Source: Apostichopus japonicus (lineage: Eukaryota > Echinodermata > Holothuroidea > Aspidochirotida > Stichopodidae). From it: 64,000 bases of DNA. Position numbers and translations under genes: made by a program. This document shows, in pieces, positions 1 through 10,954 of the stretch (the first letter of the stretch is position 1; each line of letters begins with the position of its first letter). Where the stretch lies: positions 3,853,001 through 3,917,000 of the forward strand of contig NC_092563.1 of the NCBI RefSeq assembly GCF_037975245.1. Direction: 5' to 3'. The notes under the pieces were generated by a model. That model was not told where the DNA came from, ran no database searches, and saw only the letters and a program-made list of their open reading frames with translations.

Positions 1-1438
1 ATTTGCCATATTGAGTACAAGAATCCTGTTGCTAATTTGAGGTAAAATCTCCTTTGAGGTCACCAGAGGTCAAACTCTGACAAACCGTTTACATGATATC
101 TAACGATGGAAATCGCGGATACCTACTATACTTGGGTGTGGATTTATAACATTGAGTACAAGACCCCTAGTGTTTTTGGTGGAGGTGTGTATAGCCACGT
201 ACAGTAGACCATGGAGCTATAAGCGTTTATAGCTCCATGAGTACCTGTGAGCTCCATGAGTACCATGATAAACCTGTGTTTATCATGACAAAGTTTAACT
301 GTATCAAAAGGGTGGTTCGTGCCATTTCTATTGTAACAGCTAGTTTTGGTTATACTAACAAGCAGAAGTCTAGTGCACTGAAGTCATCGAAACCCCAATG
401 CATTTTGCATTCTAGTTTGTAACTTCAACAGTTAAGAACAGTATTGATAATGCATGATGTTAGCATAAATCGATAATGATGTCAGCTGCGTCATTTTACA
501 GAACTATTGACTGATTGTCATATAAATTGTCACACATAAAAATATGTCAAAAATCAGAGTATCAATGGATGATTTTAAACACCGTTTGTCTCACACAGTT
601 GTTATTTATTAAAAGCATGTTTTAGGAGCTCAATTGATTACATGTTTACGAGTCTGTTAGACTTCTCTACGGTCGTTTTGATTTGATGAACACAGTACGA
701 AGTGTGAAGACTCGCGCACAAAGAAACGTCTCATGCCTGTAATCTGACCTAGTTTCGAATGAGGTGTATCAGAAGTGTTAGACACCACCATCGACCCCAG
801 AAAATACACAGCTTGCTACCGTCGGTAATTAGACACTAGTGTACAGTCAATACATACAGCTACGGTCAATACCCACAACACATTGTACATAGCAGCGTGG
901 ACTTCCCAGGTCTAGATAAAAGATAACAGGGTATCACGTTTCATTACTGTCTGCATTTTGTAGCGACAAGAAGAAAATGTCATTTGCAAGCAACGGAAAG
1001 GTAACTTTTTCAGAGCGGCACGCGGTTTGGGGCGAGTTTTCAATGCCTTTAAATGATGTAAGAAAACTGAAGAAAAACAAAACAACAGGCAGTTTAAAAA
1101 TACAATAAAGGCTGGAAACGGTGGGATTTAACTGTCTTCAAATATGAAAATTAACGTTTAGACAACATTTATCATCTTAAATCTTTTGTTGAAATATGTA
1201 ATATCAAATTATGCATACTGTAAGCGAACGGGCCAAATTTTAGCTTTCCCACTCTGCCCGTCCCTATCCCCTGCCCCCCTTCCCAACCCTCGATCCCTAG
1301 AAATGTACCCGTTTGCTAGTCAGTTGGTATGACTCATCTATAGATACGTCACCGAAATGGATTCATGATATCTAACATCTGTGCAGAAAGAACCTCGCCT
1401 TGTTTACATCCGGGCATTTTCGCCAATAGCGAAACAAG
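1..1438. other. Upstream region of DYNC1LI
   Basis: No convincing coding region. About 1-175 belongs to a dispersed 'gaggtcacc/gaggtcaaa' repeat that recurs near 63840-64000. 696-1052 is MITE copy 1. 1240-1310 is C-rich. The promoter presumably lies between about 1060 and 1438. Confidence 0.5.
696..1052 (-). mobile_element. TTAA-flanked MITE, copy 1 (inverted orientation)
   Basis: Reverse-complement relative of the copies at 34916 and 41914. The right end GGCGAGTTTTCAATGCCTTTAA keeps the terminal inverted repeat and TTAA; the left end (gaagtgtgaagactcgc) has lost TTAA by mutation. About 0.4 kb upstream of the dynein start codon. Confidence 0.75.
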
Positions 1439-1444
1439 ATGGCG
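1436..1444 (+). promoter_or_regulatory. AAGATGGCG motif over the DYNC1LI start codon
   Basis: The start codon lies in AAGATGGCG, which resembles the animal YY1 site and also gives a strong initiation context. A CCAAT motif lies at 1423-1427, too close to the ATG to be a classical upstream box. Regulatory use is inference. Confidence 0.35.
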
Positions 1445-1524
1445 CGGAACGTAGATCAGCACTCCACCGTGTCTCAGACAGGAAATGGTGCAGAAAATGT
1501 GGAAGATGAGCAACAAAATCTATG
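1439..1524 (+). CDS. DYNC1LI: DYNC1LI exon 1
   Basis: Encodes residues 1-28 and two bases of Trp29. The polar N-terminus is rich in Q, N and E, as in the family. It ends TG|GTCAGT in phase 2. The following 84-bp intron contains no stop in frame (see findings). Confidence 0.93.
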
Positions 1525-4500
1525 GTCAGTTTCATCCCAATCTTACAGCGTTCTTGACAATATCATTGTTTTAGTTTGCTGTACATATTGTTTTTCTTTA
1601 TGTTGCAGGTCATCGATACTGAGTGAAGTGTCATCGCACACAAGTTCGAAGTTACCGACCTGTAAGACGGTTATTGTATTAGGTAAGTGTGTAGGCTATT
1701 CGCCTTGTACATCATAAGTGAACGTAACACTAACAGTATACAGACAGTACTGTGTTACTGCTACTAACTTCAGTTGTGCTACTGCTACCAACGTAAAATT
1801 GCCACTGTTACTGACGCAGTGATACCAGACCAGTCAAAGTCTAACGTCAGGAGACATGTAAATTCAGAGTTAGACTTCTTCATTGATAATAATGATAGCA
1901 AAGGATAGGATCAGCAAATATATGCCTAACAAATATTAATATGACGTTGATGCTATTATGTTAGGCACATTTGATTCAAATTGAATTTTAAGGACGGAAG
2001 TTGTGTTATCAATATGGCAATAACATAGCTGAATTTGTGAAGCTAATTACTCTATGACTAATGTTGGGCCAAGTGCTAAGAGAATGATACAACTACTCTC
2101 TTAAATGCTCAGGTCAAACAATATTAGTTTTTGTTTTCAGTTCATTATATCAAAATACAGGCGTGTTTAGAAAACTGACAGTAATGTTCATTATCTTTAC
2201 TGAGGCACAAGTTTCTTTGTTCAAGTTTGTTTATATACCTAATTACCTATGCTCACTTTCAAAAATCTTAGCCTGATATTTCCAACTTTATTAGTAACTT
2301 TTCAGAAATCAGTCTAAGCACATGTTTGTACTCCATATGATAAGTGTGAGGTTTCATTTGAACCATAAGTTTTAGAATAATCTGTAAGAGCCTTTGTTAT
2401 GGTGTTCCAAGAAAGTAAGGTAGCAAATTTCAAAATTGAAGGATACATGGTTAAGTTTAATGATTTAGATATCCTTTAGATGGCTGTTAAGTATTTTAAT
2501 TACTTCTTATTCTGCTAGAAATGCTCAAAAAGTACACAATGTACTAATGTTCTTCTTCTAAAGGAATTTTACTGTAGCTATATATGTGATAACAAGAAAA
2601 TCCATCATCATATTCCATTAACCACACCTCAGCAAATATTTGCATGAAGTCCTGATATATTTGATGATTTGTAGCAGAGAAATAATTGACTAAGGGAAAT
2701 ATATGAAGATAACTGCTGTTGTGCATAGCCACTACATAGCCACTACTTGCAGCAATGTGTCAGTGATGGATTACATGGTAGGAGTGCTTTTTCATGTTGT
2801 TTGTATTCTATAGGTGAAGATGAATCTGGTAAAACAACACTGATTTCAAGACTACAAGGAGTGGAAGATCCAAAGAAAGGTTTTGGATTAGAATATCTCT
2901 ACCTGGATGTCAGGGATGAAGACAGAGACGGTGAGTAAAATTTCAAAATATAAAGCCTCTTACCCATTCTGTTACATCGTCAGATACTATTGAAATGTAC
3001 AGCATTGCAACTGCTATGTTTCTAACTCTACAAGATATTGAAGGCAGAGTATTTGCATTATGGTGCGTTTTGCAGAATTTCAGGTACACATGAATTCCTT
3101 AAATCCTGCAAAGAATATTTTTGGAGGGGGGGGGTGGGGGGAGAAAGGGTCGACTTCCTGAATTGCATCCTATTTAATTGCAAGGCAAAACAAAAATATT
3201 CCAGATTGTCTATTACATGCGCTGCATATTGCATACAACTGATACACTTTGTTACTTCAAAAGTTCATGTGAAATGTTTGATGTGTTTAAGTGAAATACA
3301 AAGATCATCCACCTTTTACCTGAATAGCAACTTACGATGCAATCCGACAGATATTTTCTGTTATGTACATTAAAACACCTGGTGGCATAAATTTGCTGTG
3401 TTACATCCTTTGCAATGCAAATTACTTTTGAGCTTATAATTTATTACTAGTTAGTCTAGTTTTGTCGAATAAGGTCCCAAGAAGTACTTAAAACATCAAG
3501 AAAGCATGTTCATTTTCAAAGCAAGCACACTTTCTTAGCCTAGGTGACTGTACTTTCAAACCTACTATACCAAGATTTAGCCTGACCTGCAAATAAGAAT
3601 TGATGTTCATATATTACTCAGTGTCTCTTACTGGTAAGGCTAATTACCAGCTAATTGCACCTTGTTAGTCAAGATAAAATGCTTAATCCATGGGACATTA
3701 TACTAGTCATTTGAGCACACAAGGCAAGTATTGGAATAATATGGTGGAGTAAATTTAGTAATGAAATACAAAGAGCATCTGTGGGCATTAGATTCAAACT
3801 GTAGTTTTTCATTGGGTTGGAATTTGAAACATGACATAAAATATACAGTCATGACTAGATAACTTCTGATCTAAGAGATACATGTTGTTCTCACCATAGC
3901 AGTACTGAAAGTTAAGCAATTTGTAAATGAACAAGAGAAAACTGACTGTGCAATTATACACGGCTAGAATGGGATTAGAAACAGTGACCTCTGGGTTACA
4001 TATATTATAAACAAAAGCCAGACTCTCTCAAAATCCCTTCCCTGTCGCTTTCTGGGTCTTATAGAGTCTGCGACCCCTTGTAACACAGTATGCTAACTAC
4101 TTTGGCTTCTGACTGGCGCCCTCAACAAAGAAATAACTATATAGGGATTACCGCTAACTCAGGGATGGATAGCTCAGTTGGTTGGGTCCTGGGCTTGAAA
4201 TCCAGAGGTCCCTGATTCAAATTCCTATCTAGCAGTATGTTTTATTGCACTATTTCCATTCCACTCATTTATAAACAGTGTGATCCAATGCAGAAATTTT
4301 GTGTCCCACAAATTTAATTAGTATGGTAAACATGTTATGGGATGTTCTATGGTTGACAAATCTTAGAAGTTTCTGTCCTAATTTCATACTTCCGGTGGAC
4401 ACAAAAGCAACAGTTGATGTATCCAGGTACCATTATCTTTCAAGTAGCCGTTTTGTATGGTATCTTCAGATTTTGGGGCAAGCCAAGTAGAATTCAGCTT

Positions 4501-7500
4501 TAAAGTTAATTATTTTTTTCTTTTTTTTTCCCCTCTCAGATTCAACAAGATGCGGTGTTTGGATTCTCGGAGGAGAGGATGATTACCAGGATTTATTGCG
4601 ATATGCTCTGACCGCAGAGAGTCTAGAGCATGCTTTCATTATCATAGTTGTAGATATGTCACAGCCATGGAACATTATAGACTCCTTAGAAAAGTACACA
4701 AAGGTATTAAGGCGGCACATAGACTCACTACGAATTCCTCCACAAAAGCTGAAAGAGCTAGAACAAAGACGTGAGTATTTTTACCAGTAGAAAACCAACA
4801 CAGGGATGGGGGTCAACGTACTTCATTGCAATTGTAGACAGATTTATGATTGCCGTAGTATTTCCCAGTTTGGCTGCCTTGAATATTTAAAACATATTTG
4901 TGTTGACGAAGAGGCATCTACCAGTGTGAAGTCGTAAGACCATCTGAAAGTATTATTCTCATGTGATCCGAGGATCTTTCAAGTAACAGTTAATCTTGAA
5001 TGAAATCTGTTAATGATGGTTTAGTTCAATCAGTGTTCATGTTGATAAAGAGTTTTATTGAGGGAAAGATGAATAGACAGGCAAACGTTGTTACTTGTGG
5101 AACCTGCAACGGGTGATAAGTATGAGCTCAATTTCTTGTTTCAGTGGTTGTTGCTGTATTAGTGGGTAATGAAAGAAGTTGAGTGCCAAAACTACCTCAC
5201 CAGCACTATCATGTAGCACTGAGTCTTGGAAGTGAATATCATGAGTACCCGCTTTCATCTTTAAAGTAACTGCCAAGTTTCTCCACTTGTACAAAAGCAG
5301 AAAATGATCAGAATTTCATTTTTTTTTTTCCCAGATATTTTCCCCATAAATGTTTATAAGTAGTAGTAAGCATTTCCATAGTCATATTATAAGATATAAA
5401 AGACAATTAATGTTATAGTCATCTTTCCTTTCTGTTTTTGAACAGTTGTGCAACAGTTTCAGGAATACACAGAACCTGAAGAGGGTGAGCAGGAAAGTAG
5501 TCGGAAGACCTCAATAGCTGCTCAAGGAGATGAGGAACAAGTCGTCCTTCCTTTAGGAGAAACCACTCTCACACAAAATTTAGCTGTTCCAATTGCTGTA
5601 GTAGTCTCCAAAGTAAGAAATTTGTTCATGTGTCTGTAAGAATTTTGAGTGTGTCACATGTGTAACACTCAATGGTCTATGTTGTACTTGTATTACTCAC
5701 TCATATATTGTTTGAGCACCAAAAACAAAATGAAGTATGCTCAAGTTCATTATGTAGTATACTTAGGGTGGAGAGGAGGGGGGGAGGGGTCAGCTTTTAT
5801 ATCCTAAAGGTCAACATGTATAATTTGAAGGCCAAACAACATTTAGTATGCTCAAGTTCAATATGTAGTTTACTTATGGCAAGGGGGGGGGAAGAGAAGG
5901 GGTAAAATGTTATCTCCTAAGGGTCAACATTTATATTAGAGTGTCAAAACAACATTTAGTATGCTCAACAATATGTAGTATACTTAGGGGGGTGGGGGAG
6001 GGGTCAACTGTAATATCCTGAAGGTCAACATGTCTTATTTGAGGTTCAAAACAACATGTATGCTCAAGATAATTATGCAGTATACTGAGGGGGGGGGGGG
6101 GGTGAGGGTAGTGATGTCAACTGTAGTATCCTTAAGGTTAGCATATGTTATTAATGTGGGGTGAATATAGTATCATAAAGGTCAATGTGTAGTTTAGTAT
6201 TTAGGGGGTCAAGTCAAAATGAAGTATTGTAAATATAAATATGTGGATTTACATAGAGGTCAGAGTGCAGTATTGCTGCAAAGGCTTATTGGAGCAGACC
6301 AATTATATCTGCTGATAGTAAGCAGTAAAACTAGGCTAACGTAAGGTACAGAAATCATAACTGGCAGAAAAGTGCAAATGCCCCTTTCTTTCCCCTACTG
6401 GCATACCATATAATCCACAGGCATTTAGCCAGTAAATATCCTGAATTCAGAGGCCTGATTAGTGACTGGACCACAATGTCTGTAACTGTGCCAAATTGAG
6501 GACTGTAACAAGGCTATTCTATGTATATTACTAAATGAGAATAAGGTGTATAGTATTCACATTTATCATACTCTGTGGCTGTAGCTGAATTCCGCTTTGG
6601 GGGCATTCCATATTCTGTCATCCACTATGGTACTAAATATCCTGACCTGTTTGTAAGTTGCCAGATAATAATTAATAGCAAGTTAGGCTCAGTAGACATG
6701 ATTGAATGGCCTTTGTGTGAAAGGTAAGGAAAACATTGTAATTCATTAGGGCTTACAAATTCAAGATGAAGCTTAAATTTTCATCTAACTGAACATCTGT
6801 CAGTGAGCTATGAGCTTGCATAATTTCCAGTTTTATAATGTGTGAGGCCTAAATGTGAATCTTTATTAAAATTGATTAGGATCTTAAAAAAAATTATGGC
6901 TGTTCTTTCTTCTTTCAGTCTGATTCTGTGTCAGCTCTGGAAAAAGATAACGACTACAGAGAAGAACATTTGGACTTCATGCAGCAGCACATACGGAAAT
7001 TCTGTTTGAACTGTATCCTTGAAGTTTGTAGATGACAATATCAACAGCAGAACTGTAGGGAAAGCAACAGGGATAGGAGGGGGGTTTTAAGGAGGGGGGG
7101 GGGCAAAGAGGGGAGAAGGTATCGTAGTAGAAAGAACACTTCAGTTATTCAGGTAGTAAAAGAACCTCGTCTTCGGTGCTCTTAACATTAACTTTGTTGC
7201 ATTGAAACTCTTGGAAGCAATGTTGTTTCAACTGATTACCTACTAGGTGTAATGGTATGTTCCAGAACAACTGTATTTGATAATCTAAACTTTGACAGTG
7301 TTTTGCAAAGTTTTTTTTTTATTGCAATTAACATTCTGCAAAATAATTTCATGAATGCATTATTTAAAATGGCATGATCTAAACATTGCCTTTTCATTTT
7401 TTGAATCCTGACCGTAAACTTGTAAAAACGTTTACTCTTTTCATCGTGCTGATGACGTTATACCTTAACATCTCAAATCTCAGATGGTGCATCTCTGTTT

Positions 7501-10500
7501 TATGTTTCTGTCAAAGAAAGCAAGAACTGTGACTTATTGTACAAATATATGATCCACAGAATATACAGCTTCCCGTTCAGCATGCCAGCACTCGTTGTAG
7601 AAAAGGATGCTATATTTATGTAAGTATTTTTTGTTTGCGGGTTTGCTACAAGGCTTGAAAGATCCATCCTTCCAAATAAGGAGGTAAAGGAGTCCCATTG
7701 ATTCATGTAACAACTATTTAAAAAAAAAAATTATTGCTGTGTCAAGGTTAGAATGTATATGAGAATGTTAGAAAAATGTAATTTTTTGCACATTGAATAA
7801 TTTGTGATGACATGCTAGACAACATATTGGTGATGCAGTGTCCTGGTACTTAATAACGTCTAGCCGTGCATCTCATACAAGATGCTGTTGTTTTGACTAA
7901 CTTCTTAAAAGAGTAACAGGCTTGCATTTCTGCCATCGGTATCATGTAGTATGTGTTTCTGATGGAATGGACAGTAAGATTTTGAACACTAACACTGATA
8001 ATTTAATGTAACCTATCGTAATAAAGATGGGATGGGTATTGGTAGTGTCCTGGTAGGTATCACATATATGGAAGATATAAAAAAGTCAAATCTATATTTG
8101 TTAAAAATTTAACTTTACAGCCCATCAGGGTGGGACAGTTTACAGAAAATCAGCATTTTGTATGAGAACATGCCAAACCTCAGCCCAGATAAATCATTTG
8201 ACGAGGTCATCATGAAACCAATCGTGAGGAAGGTAAGACCTTTTGGATTACAATTCTTCATTCGTGGTCGTTGGTCAAACCAGACTTGCAGTGGGTGTGA
8301 GTACTCGTACTGGTATTTGTCTGTACTTGTACTCACACTCATTAAATAGTTAGTGGTACTCGTACTCAAGTTTAGTGTAGGACACTGGTGCAAGATGACG
8401 TACTCACACTTGTGCTCAGAGCCTTATACTTGTACTCCAAAGGAGATTTCTACTGGTACTCATACTGACAGTGCTGTCTGCTGGTAACCTTGGTAACCAT
8501 ACTACACTGTCATATAAGTGATACCAGGTGTATGGAAATAAGATGCTCGCTCTCAAAACAGGAAGTAAGGTTTGACTCTTCATTAAGGTGAAGCTAAATA
8601 TGTACGCAAAGACGACAGTCATTGAACAGGAACTTATTATTTATTCTTATAACAGAAAAGTTTGTAAACTGATTTGTGAAAAATTAAGGAACAAAAACAA
8701 AAATTGGTGTGAGACATTACAAAGTTTTACCATAGTATTTATGTTTGAACAACCACTAAGAATAAAACAGTAGGCTTATTTTCCCCATACCTTCTCAGAG
8801 AGAATTACCTCTGATGTAAAGTGGTTGTTACACATTAATCTTGCCAAAGAAAAGGCCAAAACACTCTGCCAAGTTTGCACATTTTATCTGTTCTTCAAAG
8901 AAATATTCAAAGAAATATTGAAACAGCCTACAAGCTATTGGCTGCATTGGGAATTCAAGTGAAATAAAAATTAATTAAAAATAAATTAAAAATTATATAA
9001 AAAAATTAAAATTAATTGAAACTGTAATAGTAACAGGGAGTAGATCTGAAGTGATCTCTTGTATGTTGTGTATTGAACTGATCAATATTCTTTGATTTCT
9101 AGACGTTGCAAGAGAACAAAGAGGTTGTAGCAGAGGATGAACAGACATTCTTACTCAAGCAGCAGGGAGTCCTTAGTAAAACAGCTTCCTCAGGAGGCAA
9201 GGTAAATAATTCAACCTTTTATTAATTTAAAGGAAAATAATTCAACCTAACATGTTAATTTTGACCCTAAATATTAAAACACATTACAGCCTCTAGCTTT
9301 TCTTAACTTTTTTTTCTTCAATTCTTAAAGAGGTTAACAGAAATAAAGTACAAACCAAAATGTAGAAGAAAGCCACTCTTAAAGAAGTAACATTTGTATT
9401 TTGACCTTCACCGTGCAGGAATCACCACAAAAATCTCCTGGAGTCAGACTACCAGAAAGGAGAACATCGCCGAATGTTGCCAATGTCACACCAATAACAG
9501 GAGCCAATAGAATGAGGGTAGGCACCCTGTTTTTGATATGTAACTGTGTTCTGGAAGGGAATCAGGACTTAGGTCTCTTAGGAGTTAAGTCTCTACCACA
9601 GATGTAAATGCTTTAAAGTAACAGAAGTTTGATATATGCTACATGCGATGATGTAGCAGTTCCATACGTTGCAGTAGAATTAGTGTTGCTAGAGGGGGAT
9701 GGTTGGGGGGGTTGAGGTTGCAGAACAGTGTCCTGACCTCAAGAAAGCACAGAACTCCAATAAAAAATGTGTAAATGAAGCTGCTTTCCGCATTTTTCTT
9801 AACAACTCGTGGGATGGTATTCAGTTCAGTCTTACCCCCAGATAGATGTCTGTGGTTATAATTTTATGCCATTAAAGATTACTGACTTTGTTTTTGGCAT
9901 TGTATTTCAGGTCTACTCCCATTTTTTCCTTCTCTTTAACCTTCTTTTCTCTCTTGTTTTATTCTTCAGGGTGAAGCAGGACCAGCTGCAGGCACCAACG
10001 AGGGCGTCTTAGCTAATTTCTTTAACAGTTTGTTGAGTAAAAAGACGGCAGGTTCTCCTGGCAAGCCGAGTAAGTAGAAGAGATGTAGAGAGAAGTTACA
10101 GCACTAGAGACATTTGTGATGCCTGAGCATGAACTTAGTGATTAGTGAAATGTTAACTATAATGATTTAATGTTATTTGTTTGACTAGAAAATATGTCAA
10201 AGGTGGTAGTAATTTTTAAAAATAATCCGGTCTTGTGAGAAAGCTATTTTTTTGTGAGTGTGACTACCATCTCCCAACTCAGGCGTTGTAAAAGCAAGGT
10301 GGTGTTGTTGATATGCTAGTAATGATAGGGTTATGAGCACCTCACTATAGACACTCAAGCAGCCGTTTATGTTACATTTCTACAGTTAAACAGGCCTAGT
10401 GCACTGTCACTAGTGTTACTGTCACTAGTGTTAATGTCACTACTGTTACTGTCACTAATGTTACTGTCACTAGTGTTACTGTCACTGATGCTTTGGCAAA

Positions 10501-10954
10501 TGCTCTAAAGTCCCGATTGACTTGGCTGGTAATTGTAATCCTTAGTTACCAGAAGTAGTAGGAATAGTTGCCACGGTTACACCACAATTACATGCCTGCC
10601 CTTGCAGTTCTCTCATAACTCATCAGATAGCTAAGTGTTGGTATAAGCCATTTTTCATCCAGGATGATCACATCGATAGAGTTCCTTATGGTGCTTCAGT
10701 CAGCCTCCTAACCCTTCCTTCCTAAACTCAGACAGCTGCTGTAAAGAGTCATCTTTTAGTCAGTTATAATTTGTCTAATAGCAGATTTATGCGACCGTCT
10801 TTGCTTAAAACTTAGTATATCCGAATTCCTTTTCTTCCTCTCAGCTGGTTCAGTGAGGAGCGACGCCGTGGCAGAACTGGACAGAATGACTAAAGGTCGT
10901 AAGCCAGTACCCGGCCAATCAGCAACCTCTCCTTCCAGTAACTCTGCATCCTGA
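1439..10954 (+). CDS. DYNC1LI: Cytoplasmic dynein 1 light intermediate chain (12 coding exons, 474 aa)
   Basis: Non-catalytic subunit of cytoplasmic dynein-1. In the family the N-terminal Ras-like domain sits on the heavy chain and the C-terminal tail binds cargo adaptors (Hook, BICD, Spindly, FIP3). Coding exons: 1439-1524, 1609-1682, 2814-2930, 4540-4770, 5446-5612, 6919-7012, 7484-7619, 8121-8232, 9103-9201, 9419-9517, 9970-10069, 10845-10954; they sum to 1425 nt, every junction is GT-AG and phases close. Visible features: P-loop GEDESGKT at residues 54-61; the motif LEYLYLDV just after it; VVDMSQPW in exon 4; SP/TP sites at 374-397; adaptor helix 1 ([14 protein letters not shown], about 417-430) with the paired Phe; second helix AELDR (about 448-452). 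Length is slightly below vertebrate LIC1/LIC2 (about 490-525). Only one gene is seen, so I do not assign LI1 or LI2. The start has a good context (A at -3, G at +4). Confidence 0.97.
1609..1682 (+). CDS. DYNC1LI: DYNC1LI exon 2
   Basis: Encodes the conserved WSSILSEVS segment and the beta strand (TVIVL) leading into the P-loop. The acceptor is a pyrimidine-rich ttgcag and the donor GTAAGT. The intron splits the first Gly of the P-loop. Confidence 0.96.
2814..2930 (+). CDS. DYNC1LI: DYNC1LI exon 3 (P-loop)
   Basis: Carries the P-loop remainder EDESGKTT, then the family segment [15 protein letters not shown]. Enters and leaves in phase 1; donor GTGAGT. Confidence 0.97.
4163..4234 (+). repeat. 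tRNA-like sequence (SINE head or tRNA pseudogene)
   Basis: In DYNC1LI intron 3. TAGCTCAGTTGG fits a pol III A box, CTGGG-CTTGAAA-TCCAG makes a 5-bp anticodon stem with a TGA anticodon, and GATTCAAATTCC resembles a B box. Acceptor and T stems do not pair well, so a functional tRNA is unlikely. Confidence 0.5.
4540..4770 (+). CDS. DYNC1LI: DYNC1LI exon 4
   Basis: Encodes CGVWILGG (aligned with the family's CNVWILDG) and VVDMSQPW, then a helix ending in [12 protein letters not shown]. Residues 93-169; long polypyrimidine tract before the acceptor. Confidence 0.97.
5446..5612 (+). CDS. DYNC1LI: DYNC1LI exon 5
   Basis: Encodes [11 protein letters not shown], an acidic/Ser linker, then [18 protein letters not shown] and the strand ending VVVSK. 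It ends in phase 0 at residue 225. Confidence 0.97.
5734..6230 (+). repeat. Tandem repeat of about 100-110 bp units, about 4 copies
   Basis: DYNC1LI intron 5. Units begin near 5738, 5848, 5959 and 6058 with GTATGCTCAAG, then ATATGTAGTATACTTAG, a G-run, and CCT-AAGGTCAACATGT. The copies have diverged, and the G-run length varies from unit to unit. Confidence 0.8.
6919..7012 (+). CDS. DYNC1LI: DYNC1LI exon 6
   Basis: Encodes [20 protein letters not shown] followed by KFCLN, strongly conserved in the family. The donor GTATCC departs from consensus after +3, but reading frame and homology fix the junction. Confidence 0.95.
7484..7619 (+). CDS. DYNC1LI: DYNC1LI exon 7
   Basis: Encodes [20 protein letters not shown] (family GAALIYTSVKENKN) through [11 protein letters not shown]. 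Ends in phase 2 with donor GTAAGT. Confidence 0.97.
8121..8232 (+). CDS. DYNC1LI: DYNC1LI exon 8
   Basis: Encodes [17 protein letters not shown] through [12 protein letters not shown], the last part of the Ras-like domain; the segment matches the family's PAGWDNDKKI and ITKPPVRK. Ends in phase 0. Confidence 0.97.
8285..8475 (-). repeat. 'gagtacnagtac' repeat in DYNC1LI intron 8
   Basis: Degenerate iterations of GAGTACAAGTA/GAGTACGAGTAC on the minus strand. The same motif set, in plus orientation, builds the tandem array at 58010-58340 in the NHE gene. Confidence 0.6.
9103..9201 (+). CDS. DYNC1LI: DYNC1LI exon 9
   Basis: Encodes [19 protein letters not shown], equivalent to the family's AEDDQVFLMKLQSLLAK, at the start of the disordered tail. 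33 codons, phase 0 at both ends. Confidence 0.95.
9419..9517 (+). CDS. DYNC1LI: DYNC1LI exon 10
   Basis: Ser/Thr-Pro-rich tail ([18 protein letters not shown]). Vertebrate LIC1 is phosphorylated by mitotic kinase in this region; conservation of SP/TP here is seen, its use is inferred. 33 codons, phase 0 at both ends. Confidence 0.93.
9970..10069 (+). CDS. DYNC1LI: DYNC1LI exon 11 (adaptor-binding helix 1)
   Basis: Contains [16 protein letters not shown], almost identical to the vertebrate LIC1 helix that binds Hook, BICD, Spindly and FIP3 adaptors, including the two adjacent Phe residues. Confidence 0.96.
10402..10493 (+). repeat. 15-bp minisatellite, about 6 copies
   Basis: Unit CTGTCACTAGTGTTA with small changes, in DYNC1LI intron 11. 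Confidence 0.85.
10845..10954 (+). CDS. DYNC1LI: DYNC1LI exon 12 (C-terminus and stop)
   Basis: Encodes [14 protein letters not shown], the short second tail helix, then a Ser/Pro-rich end and TGA at 10952-10954. Confidence 0.94.
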
